From NCBI RefSeq assembly GCF_003286085.1, contig NW_020825307.1, positions 310,001 through 374,000 of the forward strand: a stretch of 64,000 nucleotides of DNA, read 5' to 3'. The stretch's first letter is position 1. Every line of letters starts with the position of its first letter. A program made the position numbers and the translations under genes. Positions 34,506 through 45,816 of the stretch are shown here, one piece after another. This stretch comes from Drosophila persimilis (lineage: Eukaryota > Arthropoda > Insecta > Diptera > Drosophilidae). Under the pieces are notes generated by a model. The model was not told the origin of the DNA. It searched no databases and saw only the letters and a list, made by a program, of their open reading frames with translations.

Positions 34506-37500
34506 GGTTGATAAACAAATAAATTATCGTTGTCCTCATCGTCTTCATCGCTTCATGCCTATCGCGCGATACAAATACGAATAATTTCAATGTCAATGTA
34601 CTGGACAGACTGTGTCTCTGTCTTTGTCTCTGTCTCTGTCTCTGTCCCTCGCACTCGCACTGACCCTGCCCTGTTGTAATGTGTGTCTGTGGGTTAGCTC
34701 TGAGATAGCTCTCTCTCCGTCTGTCCATCTCCTTAGTGGGTCACAGTGGCTGTGGCTGACCTTCGACTGGCTTCTTTCCTTTTCCTTTTCCTTTTCCTTT
34801 CGCTCTAGCATTCTCTCGCCCTATCTTTGTCGTTCTTTAGTATGGGGTGTTATTGTTATTAATAATATGTTAAGGCGAAGATCAACAAATTTGCACGAAA
34901 ACAACTTGATAAACGATTCCCACGTGCATGCGTATGTATGTATATTCCGACGTAACTGAAAGATAAACAAACAATAAACGTGCACTGAGCGAAAGTGTAA
35001 CGGGAATGGGAATGGGAGGCGCAGGTTATCCGATAGACGGGAACGATTAACGAGTGCACCGCACATCGAGAGCAAAAGTCACTGAACTGCTTACACTGCT
35101 TACATTCGAAGGCATGATCAAGGACGCCCACATTTGTGTGAATGACTGTACATACCATACGTACGTACGTATGGGGGGGTGTGTCCGTGTATGTATACAA
35201 TATCTCACTATCTGCATGTGTGTGTGTGTGTGTGTGTACATGAGTGAGTGTTTTTTGGAGGCGCGTTCGCTTCAAACGGGCCCACTTTTCTCATGTATGT
35301 GTGTATAGATATACATATATGTACATACATATGTACATATATTCAACGTCGCCACATGAGGCGTATGCGTAATATGCTGCCTTAACCTCCCCCCACTGCC
35401 CTTCCCCACTCGCATCGACTGACATGTTTTTTCCCCTGAATCTTTACAATCATTTTTTTATTGTTTTGATGACTTATTTTCGATCCGTTTTCCTTACCTT
35501 GATAACCAAACGCGTCATCGGAGAAGCACAGCATTCGGACTCGATCTCATTTGCATATACGAGTATACCCGTATAGCCCCAGAGTGTATTGGATTCTTGA
35601 AGAGGCAAAAAGGGAACCCAGAGGTCAGCAGCATCCTATGCACACTGCGTAGGTTAGGAAAGTGGTTTGCCTGCACTGGAATGTATGCGTGGCGAGCCCT
35701 GATACAAACCTATCCCAAACAGATATTACGTGCAAATTCATCCCTGAATAAAATCTATTGCCCACACACCTAGAGATATGCACACTGCCATTTGATTGGT
35801 ATAATTCGTACTTCCTATTTCAATCATTACAATGCAAACTAGGAAGTTCGAGTGTATATCTTTTCTATCTTGTCGAATCATCGTAGGAGTATCTCTTTCT
35901 CTGGTTGTTTTTGTTTCGTTCTGTAAAAATATTCACTATGTTTTCACCGGAAATGTATCACCTTGCTGTTGTTAACCCAAAATTGGGCTTGAGCTCTTGC
36001 TAATTCGAAAACGAAATCGAATTTGCAAATTACGCACTTGATGGGCACGAAACGGTGGCAGCAGCAGGGTGAGATGGTGGCGGAGGGTGGTGGCGGTGGT
36101 GGTGCATATGTACAATGACGTAAAATCGGATTGGGGTTCAGCGGAGATCGAGCTACTTTAATCGCAGCCAAGAGCCAACTATGTCGAGGCAATTGGAACT
36201 GCGGCACCCCGCTTAGGCATGCGCTGCCCCTTCCGCCCGACTCTCGAGTCCCGAGTGATCCAATTCAATGCGATTCACAAATTCAAATATCGCTTTGTTC
36301 GTAATGCTAGGGGGCTATAGGGTTTTACGGACGACGCAGTATCAATCGTATGATATGGCTACGATATAGGCAGTTAAAGGTATTTGCTGCCGCTTAAAAA
36401 ACTGATCAACTGATCATCTGGCTCTTTTTTTTTTTTTGCGCCTTATCAATCCTCTGACGCAAGGCCCTGGCACACGCCCTCCCCAAAAACGAAAGAAAGA
36501 ACCACTCATGCTCAGTTATCACCTCCACGCCCACTGTTTTCCCCGGTCCCCGCCTTCCGTCGGTCCCCGCGATCACAAGATACACGTTTCCGGAGCTTTG
36601 GCTGTCAGGGAGTGCGGAGAGATAAAACTGTCCCAAGCACAGATACAAAGACAGATACAGAGCACCACATGATCCCGATCGGCTAGCTGGGTTGATGAAT
36701 GCGGCTTTATCGCAGAAGCCCCATCTCCTGCCCCATCCCCTGCACCACACGACACCACACCACACCACACCACACCACGCACCCGGTGACAAATCATTCA
36801 AGAAGCAAAAAATAATGTAGATAGCACTTTAGTCAGCAGACCATCATTGGGTTGGGAATCCGCAAGTCATTTTCAGTGCGGATATGGGCACGTATATATG
36901 TACATATATCCTGTGTATATAGGATACATATAGGATACATATGTACATATATGCTCTGGCTTTTTCTACTTATTTTCCGAATTTATTCAGACAGTTATAG
37001 GAAATTTATGAGTCGCTTGATCATGTGAATGAATCCATTGGATCGGTATAAATTCAATGGAAATTATTTGCGGTTCTCCTACAAGAAACGACATGAACCT
37101 TACCCTGAACTTGATTTATTCCTTTAAAGATCTGCTCTAATACACGTACTATCCCGTCTACTGGGATAACTTTAACATTGGTACAATATAAATATACATA
37201 TGTACATATATACATATATGCGATGGATGTTTATTATGGCCAAGAATCGTGGGCGGTGGAGCTAAGTGATTTATTTGCTTACGCGAGAGCTTTCTTTATT
37301 TTCTTGTTCGGCTGTCGGTGCTCCCCTGCTCTCCTCGCTCTCATCCCACAATCCACAATCTATATACTCGCACATTTTTTACTGCTCAAGGTCTTGTCCC
37401 GCCCTGCCACATGCCTGCCAACTCCCCCGTACCCATGGTAGCCTCCAATTTTCACTGTCGATCTTTGGCATTCAAATATAGCACTTATGAAAACAGAACA

Positions 37501-37667
37501 AAATGGAGAAAATAAAACAATCGTATTTTTTGTCGGTGTTTACCAGCTGCGTTGATACTATCTCTCTAATTGATTCTTTTCGGGAATTCTTTTCAAGGTT
37601 AGGGATAGTCGTGGGGGTATATGTAGTATGTACACAGATTCGCAAGCAGTGGATAGATAGATAGAGC

Positions 37668-37694
37668 GAGAGAGAGAGAGAGAGAGAGAGAGAG
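37668..37694. repeat. (GA)n microsatellite
   Basis: About 13 GA units; potential GAGA-factor site. Confidence 0.9.
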
Positions 37695-37935
37695 CAAGTT
37701 GGAGGATCATAACGTTTTACGATATTTTTAACGATCGCTCTTTATGAGCGGTGCCTGATCTCGTGTCCAGATCGCGTGCGGCCATCGGTAGAGGTCCATA
37801 GAAAAAAATCCCAAATTTAATGGAACCGACAAAATACCCACTATATTCCTATGGAGAGTCAATGACACGTGGGGCGCTCAAAAGAAGAACAAGACCTGAA
37901 AAAGTAATGTACGAGAATGTTTGTGCTTTGTTGTA

Positions 37936-38115
37936 TACACTCAGATCAACAATTATTCGTACACCCGACTCACCCGATAAGTACAAAGGTCCGCCGAAAG
38001 GTCCGATTTCCATTGTATGTATGTATGTATGTACCTTTGTGCAGAGAGTATTTTCTGAATTTATTGAATTTAACCAATTGACATATATTTTCATTAGCTT
38101 GGATCTAAAAACATA
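37936..38115. mobile_element. Possible Tc1/mariner-family terminal fragment
   Basis: ACACTCAGATCAACAATTAT followed by TCGTACACCC resembles the outer ends of fly Tc1-like elements, which typically have ACACTC... and ATTCGTACAC. No transposase frame and no second terminal repeat are visible, so at most a relic. Confidence 0.3.
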
Positions 38116-38822
38116 TTAACTTAACCAACAATTTTTGTATGGTCATGTTTTCCTTTACTATTACCTCCCATAAGAAAGTATTGAAGTATTGAAGTATCCC
38201 ATAAGAAAATATTGAACTATCCAACCTTTTATTACCACGGAATCTGGTAACGTAATGATAGATGCCTTCGCGGATTTATAGCAAAAGGAAAACAAGAAAG
38301 GAAAACAGGAAAAGAAATAAAAGGTCTTTAAGACCTTACATTCGATTGTTGTGATTTTTCTGGTGAATATACATAGGGCTTCCTTTCGTATTATTCAACT
38401 ATGAAATGCCCACATATGTTAAAGATGTTGAGGAATACACAAAAATATGATCTCTGGGATAGAAGATTCTTCTGATTGTACTGCACTGTGTACTGGATTT
38501 ATATAAAGTTTGTGCTTTGCTATTGGGAAAAGTGTTAACTGTATGTTAACTGTTGAAATTCTCAACTTTTGCTACCATTCGATACTGGCAGGGTATGAGA
38601 GAGCGTATAAGGCCAACCAGAGCGAGAGAGGGGGCGAGGGCCCGTCTACATAGGGGGGTGGGCATGTTTAAGGGTGGAATGGAAATACTTGAGTGGAAAT
38701 CTGATCTTATACTTTGCCCTGCAGCTAGCATACTTTTGGGTGAGCCAACCATCGATGAGCATCAGCTAGTTGATCAGTTGTTTATCGTTTTTTCGTTAGA
38801 ATCTATGCTAAATGCTAAATGG

Positions 38823-38824
<2 letters not shown>

Positions 38825-38869
<45 letters not shown>
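38825..38869. repeat. (CA)n microsatellite
   Basis: About 22 CA units. Confidence 0.95.
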
Positions 38870-38871
<2 letters not shown>

Positions 38872-41418
38872 GAGACGATCACCCACCATTTACATAGGAG
38901 CTCGCAATTTACCTGCGCGTGGCCGGGTCGAAAACGCAAAACTTGATTCGGCAAAACGACAAAAAAAAAACGGCACACAAAGAAATACGAGAAATAAGAC
39001 GAACAAATATGTGTCTAGTTGGCAAGTCAATCAGTCAGAAAACAGAGGCAGAAAGACAGACAGACCGACAGGGCGACACAGCGACAGACAGACAGCAAGT
39101 GTCCAAATGAAATACTTTGTATCGTACACACACACATGCACACTCGCCACTGTGCGTGTGTGAGTGGCACCTGTTCGAATCTGGCTGCCTACATTATACG
39201 CGCTCTTTGCCCGCCGGCGCGCGACTCTTTGGCTCTTTTTGCAAACATTTTGGCTGTCTCTATGCTGCGCGTGTGTCGCGCTCTTCGGCACCGCCTGCGG
39301 CTTACCACATTCTTCTCTGCTCTATCAGTCTTGTCTTATATAATAAACGTACACTTGTACACATCTTTTGGCCGGAATTGCGAGACGAGCCCTGAAATCT
39401 GACCAATCCGCAAGCGCTGGCCGATGACTGTGGATTATCTCACACACACACACATGACAGGTGACGCAGTGCGTCAGCAGATATGCTACATACATTCATA
39501 CATATATCTGTTCTTAATGGGTAAATAGTGTCTTTGCTGGGAAAACGAGGGGGGGGAATAACCAGATGGGTCTAGATGGGAAGTCTATTTATGTAAAAAC
39601 TAACACACACGTAGGTATGTGTGTTTGCATGTGCATATATATGTACATGTGAAGTAAAGATCCATCTTGGATCATAATTATAACTAATTCTTTTCCCTTA
39701 TAATAACTATCACCATTATATGTTCATATATGTATGTACATAACATATTTATGTATGTATGCATGTATATCTTTTGACAAGAGCGATAAAACAATAGTCT
39801 GTTTGTTCTATAGATTGTTATATCACTAATGTACGATATATCGATGAATGTTTTAAAAATTCTTTACCCAAACAAAAATTTAAAGCAATACAAAATTAGG
39901 GTATTGCCTATAATATGGTCCCTGATATGATTTAATATATTTATACCATATGTACGTACACATGTGTATGTATGTACATTCTGACCGAGATACCTATCTC
40001 AGCCCAATCGGAATACATATTTCTAACGACATTCTGTTGCTACCTGGCTGCTCGCCGAAACTCGTCGACAATATATGTACATATGTATACAACAAATGTC
40101 TGGAAAAGGCCCCCAAACTGGTCTCTGATCAGACACAAATCCAAATCAAAATACATAAATAAATGCAAAAAACAATACAACAAGAAAGCTCCAAATAAAT
40201 TGAACGCAAATACATTCAAATTGATGCCAAACCAGAGACCAGACAAAGGCGAAACAGTTCGCCATTTACTTTCGAGTAGCCTCAAAGAAACTTCGATTTG
40301 TGAGACCCATCAAATGGCATTTAATTACGAGTCTCTCGCTTATTTTTTATAATTTGGGAACTTTCATTATCAATGTCAAGCACGATTCTAATTAAACGCT
40401 TTCGAAATAAAAAAACAAAAAAAAAGCGAACTCTGAAAGTGATAAGGTTTGACGGCTGTTCGTTCCATTAATGGCTATGGATATGAGGAGAAAATGTACA
40501 TATGTATGTATGTATTTATGTTGAGCAGGGAGAGAGCGTCAAAGGACTTTTTAAAGGATGATGTTCTCATCCCATAATTGATACCAAGGAATTTTTTAAT
40601 TGCAAAATACTCGTTCAGCTATTGATCTATACATAGTACATGGTAGGTAGGTATATTTTTGTATGCTTCGTACATTCTCGTCCATAATCAGCCTCCTATC
40701 GGTTAATGGGATGGGTTTCGTGATTTATTTTTAAAGTCGCTGGCAACCAAAGCTTATCAATCTATTGGGTAATGTCAGGGGGAAGCATGTGCGGAAGGAG
40801 AAGGAGAAGGAGGGCAATGGGGAAGCTGAGGAGGTGGGCCTGGCATCGCGTGTTTGGGACTGTTGCTAGAGGGTCTCTTATCGCCATCCACTGAGATCGA
40901 TGTGCGTCATCGCGTTGGGATCTGAAGGCTGAAGGGCTTCCCACTGGCACAGATCCTGCTCTATATAGTACTCCAGTTTCAGCTCCATTGGTCATTGTAC
41001 CCGAAAGTCCATTGCAGTTACTGACATATGGCAGATCGGTATTCGGTTACGCTAGTGATTTGAACCGGTTCGGACAGCCATTCACCAAGCATTCACGCAT
41101 TACATCCGCCGAGATCTAATTGCACAGTCCCCGTACTTATGTGTATGCATATAAACCACATGAACATGTGGATCAAACTGGTTGGTTCGACGCCAGATTA
41201 ATCAGTCTTCAGCCCGCACGAGGCTTTCCTACATGGCCCGCATCGGGGTGCACTTACTTCAGACATACATAGATACATAGATACATAGATCAACAAAATC
41301 TTTGGCGTGGCCGAGTGTACCGTACATAGACTCGTCTGTATTTACAAGGTTTTCGAAATAAATAGTTACAATACAATGCTTCGTTTGCTGAGGTAGGGGC
41401 GCTCGCAGACAGTGCCTG

Positions 41419-42138
41419 TTAGGGAATTTTTTTGATGTGCGACTTTGTGTGCTTCACCTTCGACGTGAGCACGTCGTAGCCGAGGCTGATGATGTTGTCG
41501 TAGAAGATGCGGTAGTGGGTGGGTATCCAGTAGAAGTTTATGAACTGCGCCGCCGGCCACACTGTCCACTCGGCCGCGTACAACTTCCAGGCCTTGTCCT
41601 TGATCTCATCCCACACCTCGTGCTTGTCCTTCTGCTCGAGTAGTCCTAGGGTGACAAAGAAGACGCTGATGTAGACGGGCGAACAGATCAGCTGGTCGAG
41701 CACAATTTTCTTGGCCACCACGCGCATGCTGCGGCCGGGCATCCGCTTGTCTAGCATCTTGTACCAGAAGTGGCAGATGATGCCCACGGTGACACCGCTG
41801 GTGGCCATGTGGCTGGTGCGCAGGCTGTCAAACCGTTCGATCTCCCCACTGTAGATCTCCAGGTGTTGCTCCATCACATCGCCGAGGCAGCTGAGCGTCA
41901 GCGAGATGCCCACGTTGGTGAACAGCAGGAACCTATTACTGAACGCTCTGGCGTGCCACTCACGCAGCTTCTGCATTAGTTTGGCGCGAGAGCGGAAGCC
42001 GGAGCCGGACCCAGTGCCAGAGCCGGTGCCAGTGCCACTGTCGGTGGCAACATTCCGCAAGAGGTTCAGTCTGATCAGGCGCCCGCTGCTCGCCGCCGTT
42101 GAGAAGAGGATCCGGGCCTGGCAGCGAAGGGATTGCAT
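41419..42138 (-). CDS. CG1662: Mpv17/PMP22-family mitochondrial membrane protein (MPV17L2-like)
   Basis: Single-exon protein of 239 aa. The frame runs open to a GTG at 42201, but the first ATG is at 42138 (MQSLRCQARILFSTA), giving an Arg-rich mitochondrial presequence followed by a Gly/Thr/Ser repeat linker (GTGTGSGTGSGSG). The Mpv17/PMP22 domain follows: FLLFTNVGISLTLSCLGDVM, four hydrophobic segments, and the C-terminal signature WTVWPAAQFINFYWIPTHYR with VDQ/LDQLICSP-type and YDVLTSKVKH motifs. Family members are inner-membrane channel-like proteins; MPV17L2 in mammals is linked to mitoribosome assembly, but the role here is inferred. It is transcribed away from yippee across a region of about 1 kb. 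The symbol is from memory of the fly neighbourhood. Confidence 0.9.
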   Translation of the reverse strand: MQSLRCQARILFSTAASSGRLIRLNLLRNVATDSGTGTGSGTGSGSGFRSRAKLMQKLREWHARAFSNRFLLFTNVGISLTLSCLGDVMEQHLEIYSGEIERFDSLRTSHMATSGVTVGIICHFWYKMLDKRMPGRSMRVVAKKIVLDQLICSPVYISVFFVTLGLLEQKDKHEVWDEIKDKAWKLYAAEWTVWPAAQFINFYWIPTHYRIFYDNIISLGYDVLTSKVKHTKSHIKKIP

Positions 42139-43121
42139 ATTGTTTGTTTGTAATGTGCGAATAGTTTGGAGGAGTGTGGACGTAACAGAATACGGTTTCA
42201 CGGGTCGGTTGGGTTGAAACGAAATTTACATGGTCGCCAATGCAGTGCGTTGCAGCCACAGGTCGGTCCAAAGGTTGCACTGTTGATGTTTAATTTATTC
42301 TAAACCTAATTTAAACCGTTTTGTACATGATTTTCCTAAATATTTAATAGACTTGACTTTTAAAAGGCCAAAAGGCCAGAAAAACAGGCCAACAACAATC
42401 ACGTGTAGTAGCAGCTGTTCAACCAGGGCTGGACATGTTATCGACCCATCAACCGATACGTACAATGTCACTGTAACTCAAAACGCAGCTAAAATGTCTC
42501 GAAACTATATATATTCTTAATGGAGATATCGTTATAAATCATTATATTCACCTAAAATAATCGTAGTAGCAAGTAAATATTTACTTGATGCTTTATTATA
42601 TCGATGGCTCATTCGATACTGATATCGATAGTAGAATATAGCGACAACTCTAGAAAGCATTCCATTGCGTTTTGTTTTATTTTTTTTGCAAGCGTCGCAA
42701 TAAACAAGTTGTGAATCTTAATCGGTGATTGTCAGTAGCTGCCTTGAACCCGCCCCCCACATCAGTTGTTAAATCTGTAATCGTCCGTCTCCTGGGTGTC
42801 CACTGCTGAGCGATCGCAGTCAAGAGTCCACCCAACAGCTGGGGTGAGGTATGTATGTACATATCATAAGTATGTATGTATGTGTAGCTTTTTGTTGTGC
42901 AAAGTAAGGCAATTAATGTACTCCAAAACAAAAGCACAGCAGATAAGCATTACAACGATTGCATCGCGCACTGTCATAGCGTCTGGGAATAGCACTTTAA
43001 CCATTTTTCCGCCTAGATTCCAAGGCAAACAAAGGAACGCTGCTACACACAAACACGGCCGCAATCACACCAATCTCTAGCATACACACACTAGCGCACT
43101 GGGGGAAAGAGTGAGAGAGAA
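42139..43121. promoter_or_regulatory. Divergent region between the Mpv17-like gene and yippee
   Basis: Starts of both genes face away from each other. A perfect DRE (TATCGATA, 42623-42630) and further ATCGAT-like sites near 42598 and 42436 suit DREF/BEAF-type control of broadly expressed genes. No other gene is seen. Confidence 0.5.
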
Positions 43122-43644
43122 ATGGGACGCGTATTTCTGGAGCACCTGGGAGGCCTGAAGCTATTCAACTGCGCCCAGTGCCACACAAACCTGACCAACC
43201 GCAGCCAACTGATCAGCACGAGATTCACTGGAGCGACGGGTAAGGCACATCCCTCCATAACCCATCGAGGAGTTATGCAACGGATGGCAGCTGGAACTGC
43301 ATTATTATTATATCTCATCGCTCCCACAGGCCGTGCATACCTGTTCAAACGCGTGGTCAACCTGACCTTCAGCAACATCCAGGAGCGTGTCATGCTCACC
43401 GGGCGGCACATGGTGCGCGACGTCATGTGCAAGAACTGCGGTGCCAAACTGGGCTGGATGTACGAGTTCGCCACCGAAGAGTCCCAAAAGTGAGTATCCC
43501 GATCGCACTGATAAGATCCGCACCCTAGCTCCTTCACTCCGCTCCTCTCGCTTTAGATACAAAGAGGGACGCGTCATCCTGGAGTATGCATTGATTAATG
43601 AGGCCGAGGGCTTTCCCGCAGAGGCGCCCACCACGAGTCACTGA
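43122..43644 (+). CDS. yippee: Yippee zinc-binding protein
   Basis: Small conserved Yippee-domain protein of 121 aa in three exons: 43122-43239, 43330-43489 and 43557-43644, all with GT/AG borders and matching phases. The zinc ligands are Cys17-x2-Cys20 (FNCAQCHTN) and Cys73-x2-Cys76 ([11 protein letters not shown]). The fold is the cereblon/Mis18-type beta-tent. The sequence [20 protein letters not shown] and the C-terminus EAPTTSH are essentially those of Drosophila yippee, first found as a Hemolin-interacting protein; YPEL relatives are core parts of the CTLH-like E3 ligase in vertebrates. Convergent with Tim9a. Confidence 0.97.
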
Positions 43645-44139
43645 ATCTGAGCAAGAACAGTGCTAGCCGCTGGCATACCAGTCCAGCCCGCACCAATTCG
43701 CACCCTGAAGAAAGCATAAGCATGCATAAGGCGAACCGAACCGCGCATAACCCTTAGTATTGAATAGCAAGCCGAAGGCGAGGGCTTTTATAAATTAAGC
43801 CTAATTTAGAGAACAGATCGCCGTAGTCAATGATTGAGCTCCGTGTCCGTGTCGTGTCTGTGCCCAAAGCGGGGAGCATGATCATCTCATCCCGACAGAA
43901 GACGAGCCTATGGCACTGTCTTAACGATACTTAAACGTAGTTTTAGGCATTTAGCACATAAGCAGCTGCGGATCCGCTCCCCTATTGTAAAATACGTCAT
44001 GAGGCTGAACTGCTAAAAGGTTCGGTTCCGGTCGCTGTGGAAACTCACAAAAGGCGAGCCAACCAAACGATTGATCCGAACAGATTACCCTTAAATAATC
44101 ACATTTGTGTCTTTTTTTAAACGAGATCTCTAGCCCGTA

Positions 44140-44156
44140 AATAAATCAACAATAAA
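44140..44156 (+). terminator. Poly-A signals of yippee
   Basis: Two AATAAA hexamers, at 44140-44145 and 44151-44156, about 500 nt after the stop codon. Confidence 0.6.
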
Positions 44157-44232
44157 GCACACTGATCCATCGAATATTACAACAATTTAGGGCGCTTAGC
44201 TGTTTGTTCTTTGGTTCTTTAGTTGTCATCTC

Positions 44233-44238
44233 TTTATT
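44233..44238 (-). terminator. Poly-A signal of Tim9a
   Basis: TTTATT on plus, AATAAA on minus, about 95 nt after the Tim9a stop codon. Predicted cleavage of Tim9a and of yippee nearly abut without overlapping. Confidence 0.55.
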
Positions 44239-44332
44239 TTTGGTCACAAATGCATCAAAAATGCATTCATTTCTATAATTATTGGTGTGTGTCCATTGTG
44301 TTTCTTTTCGTCTAAAAGTAATATCTCTAGTT

Positions 44333-44813
44333 TTATTTCCGAAGCTTTTTCTCCATGGCCAAAGCATTCTCGTTGGCAAGCATTTGGAATTCCTGGAAGC
44401 GCTGTGACACCCGCTGGTTCATCTTCAGGTACTTTTCCATACAGTTCAGCGAGCATGTCTTCTGCAAAAAACACAAATGCCGGATGGATACTGGTCAATT
44501 GACTGAGCGAATCTCATCTCATCTGACTTACCTCGCTATCCTTTACGTCACGGGATGTGAAGTCGCGAACGCAGTCTGTGAAGCACATCTCGGATAGACG
44601 GTTGTAGGACAACAGAAAGTCGGAGAACTACATGGGTGGATCAGCGGTTAGGTTAGTGAATTTTTCCACAATGTGTATAGACCATCGGCTGCATTGCATC
44701 ACGTTGGGAATGATGTTGCGGAAATCAGGCGCGAATAATGCCTTTGCACTCACCGTCTTCATCTGCTCCTTGTCCAGCTCACTCAAAGCAATTCTTTCCG
44801 GCGTTTTATCCAT
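44333..44813 (-). CDS. Tim9a: Mitochondrial intermembrane-space chaperone Tim9
   Basis: Small Tim protein of 94 aa that forms a hexameric chaperone with Tim10 and carries hydrophobic carrier precursors across the intermembrane space to the TIM22 complex. Minus-strand exons: 44813-44754, 44627-44532 and 44461-44333, phases matching. The twin Cx3C motif is present: Cys35-x3-Cys39 (EMCFTDCV) and Cys55-x3-Cys59 (KTCSLNCM), flanked by FSDFLLSYNRLSE and EKYLKMNQRVSQRFQEFQ, which are diagnostic of Tim9 rather than Tim8, 10 or 13. The start MDKTPERIALSELD has no cleavable presequence, as expected for this family. A DRE and a motif-1-like site lie about 100 nt upstream. Confidence 0.95.
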
Positions 44814-44900
44814 GTTCTTTTGTTATGTTTAATTGAAGTTTTCTCAATAATTAGTTATTCAAGGGGAATTGAATTGAATATATAGTAGGGACAGCAGTGC

Positions 44901-44918
44901 AATGTGACCTTATCGATA
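44901..44918 (-). promoter_or_regulatory. Motif-1-like site plus DRE upstream of Tim9a
   Basis: AATGTGACC (reverse complement GGTCACATT, close to the fly core-promoter motif 1 bound by M1BP) is followed at once by TATCGATA, the DRE/BEAF-32 site. Both are hallmarks of constitutive fly promoters. Confidence 0.65.
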
Positions 44919-44924
44919 TGACAT

Positions 44925-45197
44925 ACGGTCTGACCCTCAGAAATATACCAGAACTATGTCATATATTTCAAAACAAACCGTAAATGTACTGACGAATTTT
45001 TTGTATTCAAGTTGCATCATATTCCTCGTTTTGGATATTGCGTGGAATATAACTAGCTAGCTAATACCTGACGGTCTGAACTCCTAATTGTATCCGATTA
45101 AAACATCAATTTCCTACTAGACTAGTTAACTTTATCTCATCAGTTCTCATCTCTATTGGATTGTTTATAAAATAAGGTTTAAGCAAAAGCGGTCAAC
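44925..45197. repeat. Dispersed repeat copy A (about 270 bp)
   Basis: Begins ACGGTCTGACCCTCAGAAAT and continues ATACC, with later landmarks TACTGACGAA, ATCAATTTCCTAC and AATAAGGTTTAAGCAAAA, ending GGTCAAC. The same series of landmarks recurs in order at 61954-62220 and, more diverged, at 62425-62640 and 62691-62832. No coding capacity. Likely a short non-autonomous mobile element; family unknown to me. Confidence 0.75.
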
Positions 45198-45359
45198 CCT
45201 AGAAAAGTTACCATGGATCTACATCGGCTATTTATTTTAATAAATATAAGCAGGTCCTATCTACAAGAAGAATTTGCAAACAGTATTATTTTCCGCGGTT
45301 TGATTTAAGTTGTTACCCAGTTTCAATAAAGGGGGCTTAAGTGGGCTAAGTTTTTTCAT

Positions 45360-45633
45360 CGGTATATTTACGGTATATTGTCGCAACGATTCAGTATATT
45401 TTGGTATTTTCGCAGGTGGAAATTTACGCAGAAACCGAAATAAAAATAGCATCGACCGCCGGAAAACTACTGCACAAAGGTACGCAACCCTTGCACGGTG
45501 GAGGCCAACATAGCAGATAAGAGGAAACAGCAGCAGCAGAAGGAGGAAGAAGAAAATTCGTCAGTGTATTTGTAGTATATTTTTAAAGTGACGCGGTATA
45601 TCTAGGTATATTTTGGTATATTTCAGAGGGTGC
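45360..45633. repeat. Inverted partial heads of the same repeat before Rbp1-like
   Basis: Two stretches (about 45360-45413 and 45590-45633) carry reiterated GGTATATT and, at the second, GGTATATTTCAGAGGGT, the reverse complement of the repeat head ACCCTCAGAAATATACC with one change. They lie within 230-460 nt upstream of the Rbp1-like start codon. Confidence 0.6.
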
Positions 45634-45816
45634 TAATCCGGCAGCCATCTTTTTTTTCAATACAATCAAAAATTTTCTGCTGGGTGGCTGGGCGTGTCTT
45701 TCGAGTGCTGGAAATCAAAAATTTTCAGCAACGCAATTGCAAGTGATTTAAAAAAAAAAAGTAGAAGCATTAAGTATTTACAAACCGGAATAAACCCACT
45801 AACACACATCGCGAAA

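Larger units (their letters stand above)
31144..41418. other. Ten-kilobase region with no convincing gene
   Basis: Probably holds the promoter and 5' UTR exon(s) of Bcat (minus strand), which I could not place. Open frames here are short and driven by simple sequence. Seen: a GGGCACT array (31831-31872), CTG repeats (34455-34505), a GA run (37668-37694), a possible Tc1-like transposon end (37936-38115), a CA run (38825-38869) and many TACATATGTA-type palindromic AT stretches. No tRNA-like cloverleaf was found by eye. Confidence 0.5.

Noticed and set aside
35930..36210. Frame on the minus strand rich in Pro (PPPPPPSATISPCCC)
   Set aside because: Driven by a GGT repeat; no splice sites or conservation signal visible.
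38815..38897. His/Thr-rich peptide frames
   Set aside because: Product of the CA microsatellite.
42139..42201. Upstream extension of the Mpv17-like protein from a GTG
   Set aside because: Eukaryotic start should be the first ATG at 42138, which directly gives a mitochondrial-type presequence.
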